Assembly: GCA_029558515.1 (NCBI GenBank)
Contig: JAKQEM010000009.1
Coordinates: 42,186 to 106,185 of the forward strand
Direction of reading: 5' to 3'
Length of the DNA: 64,000 bases
Source: a bacterium
GTDB lineage: Bacteria; Patescibacteriota; Gracilibacteria; Peribacterales; Peribacteraceae
Shown: positions 16,915 to 25,712 of the stretch, piece after piece
Position numbering within the stretch: position 1 is the stretch's first letter
Layout: each line of letters opens with the position of its first letter
Made by a program: the position numbers and the translations under genes
Notes under the pieces: model-generated
What the model saw: the letters and a program-made list of their open reading frames with translations, nothing else
The model's database searches: none
Told to the model about the DNA's origin: nothing

Positions 16915-17777
16915 TGTGCCGGCGCATTTCGTTGACGGCGATTCTCATCGCAATGGCAATGCAGCCATACGTTGCGGTCGCTGTGTTTGAGCCGCCGGCG
17001 AATGACGCGTACATCACCGTCGCAGAAGGTGTCCCGTCCACCGTTCTCAGCCCCGAGGAGGAGGAAGCACTGGAGCAGTCACTCCGGGAATATGATAAAC
17101 AGACATCCAACCAGATCGCCGTTCTCATCGTATCCACGCTTGCGGGAGAACCGATTGAAGACGCGGCCGTCGAAACGGGCAGACGCTGGGGAGTGGGCAC
17201 GGCGGAGCATGAGAACGGTATTGTGCTGCTCATCGCCTACGAGGACCGGGAAATGTTTCTCGCCACAGGGTATGGATTGGAAGGTGCGATACCCGATATT
17301 GTTGCGAAGGGAATCATCGATCGTGATCTCACGCCGCACTTTCGCGATGGCAAGTATGCAGAAGGCATCACTGCAGCCATTGAATCGCTCCAGAAGCACA
17401 TCGGCGGTGAGTACACGACGGAACGTTACGCTTCGTCATCAGATACCCCGCCTTTCGCATGGTTGCTCTTCCTGGCATTTCTTGCGCTTGATACTCTGGG
17501 CGCCTTCCTGGCACGATCGAAATCCTGGTGGTTGGGTGGCGTACTGGGCGGCGTATTCGGCTTCATTCTCGTCGCACTCTTCCGCTGGTGGCTGAGCATT
17601 CCACTGCTTGTGATGTTCGGACTCCTCCTTGATTACATCGTCTCACGCACAGGCTACCGCGGCGGTCGATGGCGCGGCGGGGGATGGGGAGGACCCGGAC
17701 GAGGAAGCGGCGGCGGAGGATTTGGAGGGTTTGGCGGCGGATCGTTCGGAGGAGGAGGCGCACGGGGGAAATGGTAG
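16914..17777 (+). CDS. TPM-domain (YgcG-like) membrane protein
   Basis: A signal peptide is followed by a TPM domain (residues about 30-155), recognisable from 'VLSPEEEEALEQSLREYDKQTSNQIAVLIV', with motif core 'TGYGLEGAIPD'. Two or three transmembrane helices follow, then a glycine/arginine-rich tail ('GGGGFGGFGGGSFGGGG'), as in YgcG-type proteins. TPM domains elsewhere occur in photosystem II repair and membrane-protein quality control. It is translationally coupled to lemA. The Gly-rich tail is probably disordered. Confidence 0.9.
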   Translation: MCRRISLTAILIAMAMQPYVAVAVFEPPANDAYITVAEGVPSTVLSPEEEEALEQSLREYDKQTSNQIAVLIVSTLAGEPIEDAAVETGRRWGVGTAEHENGIVLLIAYEDREMFLATGYGLEGAIPDIVAKGIIDRDLTPHFRDGKYAEGITAAIESLQKHIGGEYTTERYASSSDTPPFAWLLFLAFLALDTLGAFLARSKSWWLGGVLGGVFGFILVALFRWWLSIPLLVMFGLLLDYIVSRTGYRGGRWRGGGWGGPGRGSGGGGFGGFGGGSFGGGGARGKW

Positions 17778-17908
17778 GAGTGGGATAACTACATTTGAAT
17801 GAATATACTGAATATGTGCTGTTTCCATCGAAACTTCAAAGAAGCAAGTGCGCTGACTGGCGCCAGGACGACCGATCGTGCACACTATTTTCCACAATTC
17901 CCTCAGTC

Positions 17909-18826
17909 ATGAGACGTTCTCTTCCTGCACTCCTTCTTCTGCCACTCCTTGCCGCCTGTTCGCGGACAAGCAATCTTCCGCCGGAGGTCGTACTGGAACG
18001 AACCGTGGTCGCAAACCAAGCCGTGGAATCCGCGCATGTGGAGGGTACTGCGAACGTTCAAAATCTTTCGCTGTTTGCGGTCAATATGAAGGAAGGAGTC
18101 CTACGCTTTGAAGGAGACATGCAGGATGGCGGCAGACAACTCTTCCTGGATCTGAACCTCACGGGCATCATGACCGATGGAGATCGCAATACGATGGAAG
18201 CCGATGCGGCATTGATCGTACTCGACGGCAGAGAAACGTACGTGCGTCTGAATGAACTCAACGTGAGCGAGGAGAATCCTGCCAACGATCCTATGCGTCA
18301 GATCGCTGCGACGCTCGCCGGACACTGGTGGTCTCTTTCACCCGTTTCGCCGTGGAAGGAAGCGGCAGTCACTCCTGATCCGCATTTTTTACGAATGCAA
18401 TCGGAGACCGTCATCGTGGTGCGTGACAACGGCATCAAGAGCCTCGACGGGCGTGATGTTCACCTCTTTGACGTGCGGATGGATCCCGTGAAGCTTCAAG
18501 CATTTCTCTCGTCGCAGCTCGCGGCAAGCGGTGCGGTGATGGAAGAATCCTCCACCGGAACAACCGTAGTGACGAATGCGCCGGATGCGGACGGCTCACT
18601 CTGGATTGATACGAAGACGTATTTGTTACACAAGGCACGATGGATCGTGCGCCTGAAAAACGGAGAATCGGTGGAGTTCACGATTTCCTTCAGTGATCAT
18701 CAGAAACCCGTAGCAATTGTCCCGCCCAACGATGCACTCCCGTTTCCCTCCAATGCGTCCGATCTGCTGCAACTTCTTCAGACGCAGAATGCGACGGAAT
18801 CTGCTACCATGCTCATCACAGACTGA
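17909..18826 (+). CDS. Lipoprotein, LolA/LppX-like candidate
   Basis: The N-terminus MRRSLPALLLLPLLAAC has a clear lipobox (LAAC), so the mature protein is lipid-anchored. The 305-aa body is rich in beta-strand-forming segments ('VEGTANVQNLSLFAVNMKEGVLRFEGDM'), which vaguely recalls lipid-binding LolA/LppX-type shells; this is a structural guess. The track start at 17795 is rejected because the signal peptide begins at 17909. It is followed after 5 bp by the PKD protein, likely the same transcript. Confidence 0.6.
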   Translation: MRRSLPALLLLPLLAACSRTSNLPPEVVLERTVVANQAVESAHVEGTANVQNLSLFAVNMKEGVLRFEGDMQDGGRQLFLDLNLTGIMTDGDRNTMEADAALIVLDGRETYVRLNELNVSEENPANDPMRQIAATLAGHWWSLSPVSPWKEAAVTPDPHFLRMQSETVIVVRDNGIKSLDGRDVHLFDVRMDPVKLQAFLSSQLAASGAVMEESSTGTTVVTNAPDADGSLWIDTKTYLLHKARWIVRLKNGESVEFTISFSDHQKPVAIVPPNDALPFPSNASDLLQLLQTQNATESATMLITD

Positions 18827-18831
18827 CACTC

Positions 18832-20823
18832 ATGGACGCTCCATCCACTCCCATCGACGGCATCGCGTCTCCCGCTCCACAGCCACCCGATGCAAATGGT
18901 GCGGATGAAAAGTTGGTGCAACGCTGGAAGGTGTTGATTTCCGGCGCGATGGGTGTGACGTACGCGGCGTACATTCTGTGGTGCCTCGTACTTATGATGC
19001 TTCTGCCTTCAACGTCGCCAAACGCACCGTTACTAGTAAACGTAGGGTTGGTGAGCATGCTGGCGGGCGCGGCGGGATTCCTACTGATCTCACTTATCTC
19101 ACTGCTACACATCGGCCGTGCGCACGCATCGCCGCAATCACGGAACATTGCCCTCATCAAGCTGGGAGCGCTCATGGTTCCGGGGCTTCTCCTGAGCGGC
19201 CTGACTGCGTATAAGATCATCGGAGAACCCGCCTACACCATCGATATTCTTTCGCCTACGACCGCCGAGGAATTGGTTGCGCCCGTTGCGATGTCATTCA
19301 GTGCAGAAACGGCGGTGAATGCGCTTGCACGCAAGGGATTCATCCCGCTGCGTTATCGCTGGGACATCAATGGAGATGCGAAAACGGACAGCGAAACATT
19401 CGAGCCGTTGATCATCGCCACGTACGATCATGCCGAAATCTTTTCCATATCGGTCACCATGATTTCGGCGAGCGGAGAGACGCGAATCGCGCGAAAGCGA
19501 ATACCCATCACGCAAGCGGTATTCTCCGTGACGCCCATGACCCCGATCATCGATACGCCTGTCGTCTTCGATCTCTCCAATCTCATCTCCAACGATGTCA
19601 AAATCCTCTCCGCTGATTGGGATTTTGATAATGACGGCACCGTGGATGACACGATTGCAGGACCGCAAGCGAGTACCATTTTCTACCGCACGGGAAAAAT
19701 GACGGTCACCGTAAACGTGCAATTTTCCAACAATACGCGAGTAAGCTACCAGCGCGTGATTTCCGTCGAGGAACCGCCGCCGCTTCCGTTTCCCGTTCGC
19801 ATCGTGAGTGACCCGCAACATTTGGTAAGCACCGCTCCGTTCACGGCGCTCTTTTCCATCGAAACGGACGAGCAAGTTGCCAACGTACAATGGCAGTTCG
19901 GCGACGGAGGCAGGGGAGAGGGGATGAAAGTGGCACATACGTTTACCCGCAACGGCAGCTATCCGGTCCAGGCGAAAGTGCGCACTCAGTCCGGTACCAT
20001 CGCCGACGTTTCCACCGCCGTCTCCATCGTCGAGCGATTGGATTTGCCGGACTTGCGCTTCGAGGGATCGCCCGCGGTATCGGGAGGAAGGATTCAAGGC
20101 GAAGTGCCGCTCACCGTCAGTCTGAAGCCCGTCACAGACAAGCCGTTCGTCACCTTTGTCTGGGAAGCGCCCGATGCGACCGAGATCGGAACGACGAAGG
20201 ATTCCCTGCAGGCGATTTACCGACGTGCGGGTAGGTACAAAATTACTCTGGTTGGGACCGACGCGGAAAACAAAGTCTTGCGACTGCCATTGACCGTGGA
20301 CGTTCGATCGCCCTCCGCCATCGTTTCCTTTCAGATGGAACCGGAATCGGGTGTGGCACCGCTGAACGTACAGTTTGATGCATCTCAGTCAAACATTCCC
20401 GACGATGACATCACCGGTTTCATCTGGGGATTCGGGGACCTCAGCCAGAAGGAATACGGCGGAGCGTATACGGAGCATACTTTCCGAACAGCGGGTACCT
20501 ATACCATTGAACTGACCGTACGAACAGCCGGTGGAAGACAGCAGATTGTGACGCGATCTCTCGTGGTCCGAGCTCCCGTGATTCAAGCGTGCATTCTCCC
20601 AAGCAGAATGCAAGGGACCGCACCGTTTGGCGTTGAATTTTCTTCCGCATGCTCCACCGGTGATATTCGGCAGGTCCTCTGGGATTTTAGCGACGGTTCG
20701 CAGAGCGACGAACGAAACCCCGTACACGTCTTCCTGTCTCCCGGTTCCTACCCCGTTCGATTGACGGTTACGGACGGCGCAGGCTCAACCCATACCGCCT
20801 CCGTGACTCTTACCGCCCAGTAA
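18832..20823 (+). CDS. Membrane-anchored PKD-domain surface protein
   Basis: A 663-aa protein with a proline-rich N-terminus, three hydrophobic segments (about 33-58, 66-90 and 107-123), then an extracytoplasmic region of tandem Ig-like PKD repeats. Hallmarks are 'WDFDNDG', 'WQFGDGG', 'WGFGDLS' and 'WDFSDGS', each followed by an 'F...G.Y.V...V' strand. I count four or five repeats. PKD domains mediate surface protein or carbohydrate contacts. It lies 5 bp after the lipoprotein gene and is followed 1 bp later by a 30-residue membrane ORF. Confidence 0.88.
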   Translation: MDAPSTPIDGIASPAPQPPDANGADEKLVQRWKVLISGAMGVTYAAYILWCLVLMMLLPSTSPNAPLLVNVGLVSMLAGAAGFLLISLISLLHIGRAHASPQSRNIALIKLGALMVPGLLLSGLTAYKIIGEPAYTIDILSPTTAEELVAPVAMSFSAETAVNALARKGFIPLRYRWDINGDAKTDSETFEPLIIATYDHAEIFSISVTMISASGETRIARKRIPITQAVFSVTPMTPIIDTPVVFDLSNLISNDVKILSADWDFDNDGTVDDTIAGPQASTIFYRTGKMTVTVNVQFSNNTRVSYQRVISVEEPPPLPFPVRIVSDPQHLVSTAPFTALFSIETDEQVANVQWQFGDGGRGEGMKVAHTFTRNGSYPVQAKVRTQSGTIADVSTAVSIVERLDLPDLRFEGSPAVSGGRIQGEVPLTVSLKPVTDKPFVTFVWEAPDATEIGTTKDSLQAIYRRAGRYKITLVGTDAENKVLRLPLTVDVRSPSAIVSFQMEPESGVAPLNVQFDASQSNIPDDDITGFIWGFGDLSQKEYGGAYTEHTFRTAGTYTIELTVRTAGGRQQIVTRSLVVRAPVIQACILPSRMQGTAPFGVEFSSACSTGDIRQVLWDFSDGSQSDERNPVHVFLSPGSYPVRLTVTDGAGSTHTASVTLTAQ

Positions 20824-20824
20824 T

Positions 20825-20917
20825 ATGAAGCAATCCACTCTCGTACGCACCATCGCCGTTCTCGGGGTATGTGCTCTGCTCCTCGGGACGATCCTGCCGA
20901 TTCTTTCCGGTTTTTAA
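20825..20917 (+). CDS. 30-residue membrane microprotein after the PKD gene
   Basis: Missed by the ORF track. ATG lies 1 bp after the TAA of the PKD gene. The product is MKQSTLVRTIAVLG followed by a hydrophobic helix and ends ...SGF: a basic N-terminus plus one transmembrane helix. The tight spacing, in-operon position and neighbour-like codon use argue it is translated. It may be a small subunit of the PKD or lipoprotein complex, which is inference. Confidence 0.5.
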   Translation: MKQSTLVRTIAVLGVCALLLGTILPILSGF

Positions 20918-21019
20918 CTCTATTTGTAGGGATGAGCATGCGTTTCATGAATACGAGAAAATAGTGTTGAATTGCTTCTCAGAAGAGATTATTATTTCGT
21001 ACTATTTTCACATTCAATT

Positions 21020-21598
21020 ATGGGACAATTGATCATAAATATATGGAATGATTGTGGTATTGAACCGACAAAGGAAGGTATACTTGTGGTTGCAAAAGCA
21101 GTAAGGAAGTATCGGGCCGCTGTGCGTAGGGATATAGATCATTTGGTTACTTTAAGAAGTGTAAATATGGTTGACCTTGAATCTGTTGCGAGTGCGTTTG
21201 AGCAATATGGTATGTCTGAAAAATTTCAAAAAGCTTTGGAAGAAATGGTAATACATAATGAATTAATAAATAATATACTTGGTAATTTTCCAATTAATCC
21301 ATTACGTCATCCTGAAGATGTATCTGGAATTCATCAAATAACATCAGGGATGGTGAAACGTACAATACAAGAAAGTAAATGTAGATTGAATCACACTAGC
21401 AATTGTTATGCTCCCCCGCAAACGCAAACTGGTGTGCTTGTCAGCAACGATTGTAATGAATTGAATTTTCTTTCGCAGGACGAATTAAAAACTTCATATT
21501 ATTATGGGGGACAGCAAATTAATGGTGAATCAACTTATGGTGAAATTCTTAACATGAGAATAGATTTGTTCCCAAAGACTGAAGAAGTCATTCCCTGA
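21020..21598 (+). CDS. AT-rich orphan protein, unknown
   Basis: A 192-aa protein not recognised. The N-terminal two-thirds is helical ('VRKYRAAVRRDIDHLVTL', 'VASAFEQYGMSEKFQKALEEM'); the C-terminal part is polar with tyrosine and asparagine runs. It is strikingly AT-rich, with AGA, ATA and TTA codons, unlike truB immediately downstream, so probably acquired. ATG 21020 (MGQL) is preferred over 20972 because TACTAT lies shortly upstream of it. It is the second AT-rich single-gene island in the window (compare 5427-5846). Confidence 0.55.
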   Translation: MGQLIINIWNDCGIEPTKEGILVVAKAVRKYRAAVRRDIDHLVTLRSVNMVDLESVASAFEQYGMSEKFQKALEEMVIHNELINNILGNFPINPLRHPEDVSGIHQITSGMVKRTIQESKCRLNHTSNCYAPPQTQTGVLVSNDCNELNFLSQDELKTSYYYGGQQINGESTYGEILNMRIDLFPKTEEVIP

Positions 21599-21643
21599 TC
21601 TCTAACCATATACAGATATTCACGTTGAGAGTAGCATTACCGT

Positions 21644-22507
21644 ATGCGGCACGGATTTCTGCTGATTGACAAGCCCATCGGCCCCACCAGTCATGATATC
21701 GTCGCGACGATCCGCAAGCGTCTCGGCGAGCGCTCCGTGGGACATTTGGGGACGCTGGATCCCGAAGCATCCGGACTGATGATTGTGGCGGTCGGAAAGA
21801 AAGCACTCAAAGTCATTGAACTCTTCGGCAATCTTTCAAAGGAATATCGAGCATCCGTGCGCCTCGGCGCCGTCAGTACAACGTACGATTCGGCGGGCAG
21901 CATCGAAGAACAAACGCCTTTACCCGGAAGAACCCCACCCGATCTCACGACACTCAATCAATGCATCAAGGATCGCTTCATCGGGCACATCAATCAAGTC
22001 CCCCCCGCACACTCCGCCATTCACATTGACGGAACGCGCGCATACGATCTGGCGCGCCAAGGCAAAATCGTGGAGATGAAGGCTCGAACGGTAGAAATCG
22101 AACGATGTGAAGTGCTCTCAAACGAATATCCCGCACTGGAACTATCCGTACGTTGCGGATCGGGAACCTACATTCGTTCCCTCGCGCACGATCTGGGAAG
22201 GGTACTTCGCTGCGGCGGATACCTTAGCGGGTTACGGCGCACGAGAGTGGGGGAGTGGCGGATCGAGGATGCTGTGACGACGGAAACCGTCTCCTGGACG
22301 GACGTGCGGCCGCTGAAAGACATTCTTGCGAATCACCCGCGAGCAATCCTCACCGATGAGGAATACAGAGAAGTTGGTTTTGGACGCCCAATTCAGCAAT
22401 CCGCAACCGGAGAAGTCATTGCTTGGCACGACGGTCTTCCCGTCGCCATTCTCGTACCGGCGGATGCAAATGGCCAAAAGTCACTGAGGCCGAGAAAGGT
22501 ATTTTGA
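21644..22507 (+). CDS. truB: tRNA pseudouridine(55) synthase TruB
   Basis: TruB makes the universal pseudouridine 55 in the T-loop of tRNAs. The motif I region 'KPIGPTSHDIV', the catalytic aspartate in 'GTLDPEASG', the 'EYRASVRLG' strand and the 'RCGSGTYIRSLAHDLG' motif are all present. A C-terminal PUA-like segment follows. The length of 287 aa is normal. TAGCAT ends 6 nt before the ATG, predicting leaderless expression independent of the AT-rich gene upstream. Confidence 0.97.
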   Translation: MRHGFLLIDKPIGPTSHDIVATIRKRLGERSVGHLGTLDPEASGLMIVAVGKKALKVIELFGNLSKEYRASVRLGAVSTTYDSAGSIEEQTPLPGRTPPDLTTLNQCIKDRFIGHINQVPPAHSAIHIDGTRAYDLARQGKIVEMKARTVEIERCEVLSNEYPALELSVRCGSGTYIRSLAHDLGRVLRCGGYLSGLRRTRVGEWRIEDAVTTETVSWTDVRPLKDILANHPRAILTDEEYREVGFGRPIQQSATGEVIAWHDGLPVAILVPADANGQKSLRPRKVF

Positions 22508-22610
22508 TATCGTCACAGCCCTCGATTCCAACACGGGGAAATTTGGGATGATCTGCACCGCAACTACCGCGAGCACAGCGTGCCACAACCGAATTAAGCG
22601 AAGCGAAATC

Positions 22611-22687
22611 TGGTGGGTCAGGTGGGATTTGAACCCACGGCCAATTGCTTAAGAGGCAACTGCTCTACCGGACTGAGCTACTGACCC
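22611..22687 (-). tRNA. tRNA-Lys(CTT)
   Basis: Acceptor GGGTCAG pairs with CTGACCC, discriminator A, encoded CCA at 22611-22613. The anticodon loop CTCTTAA gives CTT; T-loop TTCAAAT. The first three bases also belong to an upstream hairpin CCCGCTC-ATTT-GAGCGGG (minus strand). Confidence 0.96.
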
Positions 22688-22705
22688 GCTCAAATGAGCG
22701 GGGAA

Positions 22706-22733
22706 ACGATACCAGACATCTCAAAGGTATCAA
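22706..22733 (-). promoter_or_regulatory. tRNA-Lys promoter
   Basis: On the minus strand TTGATA (22728-22733), a 16-bp spacer and TATCGT (22706-22711), ending 18 nt before the mature tRNA 5' end. Confidence 0.6.
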
Positions 22734-22776
22734 CCGTTTTTAAGATCACCTCACGATTTGGCTCACGCATCCGGTG

Positions 22777-24168
22777 CTATAACTCGGTACCCAGAACCAC
22801 CATCTCGGGCAGTTCTAACTTCTGAGCAGTGTATGTTCCTTCCAGTTCTGCGATGCCGCGGCTGACAGGATACTCCAAGTGCAGGGAACGAGGCAGAGAG
22901 TTGTACTGTGAGACAATGACGTTATCTTCCGTACGGCCGTCCGCATACGTGACCGCGTGCGTCCAGATGATTTCCGTCGTGCGGGGTTTGCGACCGTTGA
23001 TCAAAAGATCCTCCGGCGCAGTTTGCGCGAAGAATGGGCCTTGCATGTCAACCGATCGTCCATCGGGTAGGCCATAGAGTTCCACAATAGCCTCCGTTCC
23101 CTCGATGCGCGTGAGCATGACCACATCGCCGGGCGTATTATTGACTACCTGCAGATCCTGCTTCCCGAAGTACACCGTTGCATCGATCCCGACGCCAAAT
23201 TCCTTATAGTAGGTGACGTACAGACTGTGACTCTTGCGCTGGGTGACGGGCAAACCCGCCAGAAGCACGGAACGGTACACCGTCGTGGATACCTGGCAGA
23301 TACCGCCCCCGGGTTCATTGACGAGATCTTTGCCGTTCACGATCACCAATGCATTTTTCCAGCCTGATGCGCCCACCAGTGCATCGTTAAAGGAGAACAC
23401 CGATCCGACGGGAATGACCGCCCCGTTCATCCGACCAAGCAACGCTTGATGAATGTTTTGGATGCGTCCCCAGGGTGATCGTGCAAAATCGGACCGTCCA
23501 ACGGAGAGGCGAGTCAGAGTTTTGGAGCTGCCATCCTCCGCGAGGACGAAGAGTTGCGGCTGAACGAATGATGTCTCACTATCAATCACCTCATCTGTCT
23601 GACCCCGCAGGGATTTGGCAATGCGACTGCTGAGCAGAGCGGCATCAAATTCATATCCCGCCTGCGTCTCTCCCACGCTCTCACCGCGCAGGATACGTCG
23701 ATCCTGATGTACATTGCGGAAGATGGCGTTTTTTGGCCGTTGAAAATCCGTCGGTTCCCCCGCCTCGATGGAAAGTCGAATGGCATGCTCATCGATGTGG
23801 AATGCCGCACACTGCTCGTCTAAGGAAAATCCGATCCAAGACGGATGCTTGCCGGCGGAGGCCAGCCATTGCGCATGTATCATTGCCGAACCTCGCTCAC
23901 GATCTACAAAACGTACGTCAGCGATCCGACGGAGCATCTCGTGACGCATGTGTACTGCTAGCACAGCATTTTCCAAAGAAATTTGATGCTGGAAACGATT
24001 CGCTATGCGCCGCTGTAAACGAAGGGCGACTCTGTATTCTTCAACCGTGTAATTGCTGCCTGATTGCTGCGATGATAACGACTGATTGACATCCCATGCT
24101 TGGAGGGCACCGGGAAAAACGACAAGAGAGAGGAGGAGAACGGTTTGGAAGCGTAGGGTGGCGGGCAC
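22777..24168 (-). CDS. Secreted VanW-family protein
   Basis: The 463-aa protein has a signal peptide and a C-terminal VanW-type domain, recognised by 'GSVFSFNDALVG', 'GGGICQVSTTVYRSVLLAGLPV' and 'RKSHSLYVTYYKEFGVGIDATV'. VanW proteins accompany some vancomycin-resistance clusters and are widespread in CPR surface proteomes, but their biochemical role is unclear. The region between (residues about 35-220) resembles the peptidoglycan-binding-like part of such proteins. Start is GTG at 24168. A TATAAT box lies about 25 nt upstream on the minus strand. No resistance function is implied here. Confidence 0.85.
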   Translation of the reverse strand: MPATLRFQTVLLLSLVVFPGALQAWDVNQSLSSQQSGSNYTVEEYRVALRLQRRIANRFQHQISLENAVLAVHMRHEMLRRIADVRFVDRERGSAMIHAQWLASAGKHPSWIGFSLDEQCAAFHIDEHAIRLSIEAGEPTDFQRPKNAIFRNVHQDRRILRGESVGETQAGYEFDAALLSSRIAKSLRGQTDEVIDSETSFVQPQLFVLAEDGSSKTLTRLSVGRSDFARSPWGRIQNIHQALLGRMNGAVIPVGSVFSFNDALVGASGWKNALVIVNGKDLVNEPGGGICQVSTTVYRSVLLAGLPVTQRKSHSLYVTYYKEFGVGIDATVYFGKQDLQVVNNTPGDVVMLTRIEGTEAIVELYGLPDGRSVDMQGPFFAQTAPEDLLINGRKPRTTEIIWTHAVTYADGRTEDNVIVSQYNSLPRSLHLEYPVSRGIAELEGTYTAQKLELPEMVVLGTEL

Positions 24169-24244
24169 GGTGTGTGTGACGAAATTGTTGATTGTATTAT
24201 AACATAGTCATGCTTATATGCAATCACATTTGTTCAACATTCTT

Positions 24245-24838
24245 TCACCGCTTTCTACGCCATGCATGCAGAACTGCCACAGTCATGGCAAGGGGCAGCG
24301 AAGAAATGAGGAACAAGAGATCCGTTGCCACACCGGCCGTGGGGAGCGCGCTCAACACACTGATTGCGGTGATACTCACCTGATCCTGCAACGGTCCATC
24401 CGCGATGTCCGTCCCTGTGATCGTGGTGATGGTATTGAGAACGGTTCCGTGCTCCACCGATGCGTGTGCCGCCAATACATACTCATGTTCCCATACTTCT
24501 CCGGGATCCAAACGCGGCAACGCCCATTGCATGCTGCCGGATCCCAGCATCACCGCTGAACCCGATTCGACGACGGAGAGGAGGGATGGATCGAATCGCT
24601 CCGTCACCTCCGCATCATTGATGACTCTCAGAAGTACGTTTTGCACCCGGATGGTAAAGCGGATGCGTCCGCCGGGAAGCACCTCCTTCTTATCCGTCGT
24701 CTTCATCAAAAGAACGGAGCGCTCCTGTGACGTATCGGCAACCGTCTTCCCATTCGCAAGAGACGAAGCGGGCGCCAGGAAGCAGACGACAATGAACACC
24801 GGGATGAGGACATATCGCATGCGCGAGACACTCTGCAT
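24245..24838 (-). CDS. DUF11-like surface protein with LPTAG sorting signal
   Basis: The protein has a signal peptide (cleavage near 'SSLANG'), one Ig-like DUF11-type domain ('LPGGRIRFTIRVQNVLL..INDAEVTERFDPSLL') and a cell-wall-sorting-like C-terminus. That tail has LPTAG, a hydrophobic stretch of about 20 residues and the terminal RRKR. This layout is what sortases cleave, and a sortase is encoded at 641-1831. LPTAG is a variant of LPxTG, so pairing is inferred. The start could be M1 (24838) or the Met 6 residues later. Confidence 0.75.
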   Translation of the reverse strand: MQSVSRMRYVLIPVFIVVCFLAPASSLANGKTVADTSQERSVLLMKTTDKKEVLPGGRIRFTIRVQNVLLRVINDAEVTERFDPSLLSVVESGSAVMLGSGSMQWALPRLDPGEVWEHEYVLAAHASVEHGTVLNTITTITGTDIADGPLQDQVSITAISVLSALPTAGVATDLLFLISSLPLAMTVAVLHAWRRKR

Positions 24839-25007
24839 AGGAAGGGGAACGGAAAAGGAAGTATGTGTATCACAATTGCGAGTATCTGTACATGCAAAGC
24901 CTCATCAGATTCCGATGAAAAACCCCTTCGCAGAGTACGAGCAGTCTCGCTCACTGTCATTCCACTCATCAAACCTTACAGATCAGTATCGGGAGAAAAG
25001 ACAGCTC

Positions 25008-25047
25008 ACCACGAGCAAGTCCGCATGAGGCGGACGAGCCAAATGGT
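25008..25047 (-). repeat. REP-like hairpin element, copy 2
   Basis: On the minus strand it reads ACCATTTGGCTC, then hairpin GTCCGC-CTCAT-GCGGAC, then TTGCTCGTGGT. It matches copy 1 at most flank positions. It abuts the tRNA-3'-end-like sequence at the left end of the integrated element. Otherwise 24839-25364 holds no gene I can support. Confidence 0.6.
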
Positions 25048-25076
25048 GGACGATACTGTACGAAGCTCGAACCGAG
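25041..25076. repeat. Degenerate tRNA-Ala 3'-end copy, candidate distal att site
   Basis: AATGGTGGACGATACTG...CTCGAACC here parallels AATGGTGGAGCATACCGG.CTCGAACC at 29985-30013, with a few substitutions and a small length difference. The T-stem is not preserved, so it cannot be a functional tRNA. Confidence 0.4.
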
Positions 25077-25364
25077 ATTGTCGAGACTCACTCAAGATTA
25101 CAGACCGCACTTTCTCTGTTGCACGAGCCGATTTTTGCGTAGTTGAAGAAAGAGGAATCGTACAAAAATGGCATTGCAGTGCCATGGCACCTCCATGCTC
25201 CGATCCTCTGAATAGGAACCCCCGAGATAGACTTGGTTGCCCTGTAGAACTCGAATAGAACTCCCGGGAGCATTTCCATCGTCGGGAACACGTTGTCCAA
25301 TTCCGGCAGGATGCCACTAATTCCAGTGTCGCAAATTTCCTATGTCCTCTATCCTATTCAACAT

Positions 25365-25658
25365 ATGAGATACCCTGCGCTCCATAGCAAGCAGACCAAG
25401 AGGCTCATCATTTTAGTATGCAGCGCGATCATGTTATTCATAATCCTCCCCCAACTCTCGATAACAGAGAAGATATGCAATCGAGAGGAAGTCGTTATCC
25501 CCGCATCGAAGACTGCCAATGAGATGACGCGATGCAGAGAATGGGGCAAGATCCCCAGTATAACCGGCATGCTCTTCTTCATGGCTATGACTGTCGGAGG
25601 CATGGTGGGCTGGTCACTTCTGGACGAGCATAAACAAAGGGAGGTGCCACGGAATTGA
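25365..25658 (+). CDS. Small two-helix membrane protein (element cargo)
   Basis: A 97-aa protein with a basic N-terminus, two hydrophobic segments ('LIILVCSAIMLFIIL', 'GMLFFMAMTVGGMVGWSLL') and a short loop containing two cysteines between them. The C-terminus is charged. TATCCT ends 9 nt before the ATG at 25365, favouring this start over the track's 25293. Two-helix topology recalls holin-sized proteins, but that is only a size and topology analogy. Confidence 0.5.
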   Translation: MRYPALHSKQTKRLIILVCSAIMLFIILPQLSITEKICNREEVVIPASKTANEMTRCREWGKIPSITGMLFFMAMTVGGMVGWSLLDEHKQREVPRN

Positions 25659-25712
25659 TATTACACAAAGCACATAGACACTGGCATTGGCATCATCCTC
25701 CTCACCTCTGCC

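Noticed and set aside
25088-25300. 70-aa TTG-initiated minus ORF near the element's left end
   Set aside because: It starts with TTG, has no promoter or ribosome site, and lies in repeat-rich non-coding sequence.
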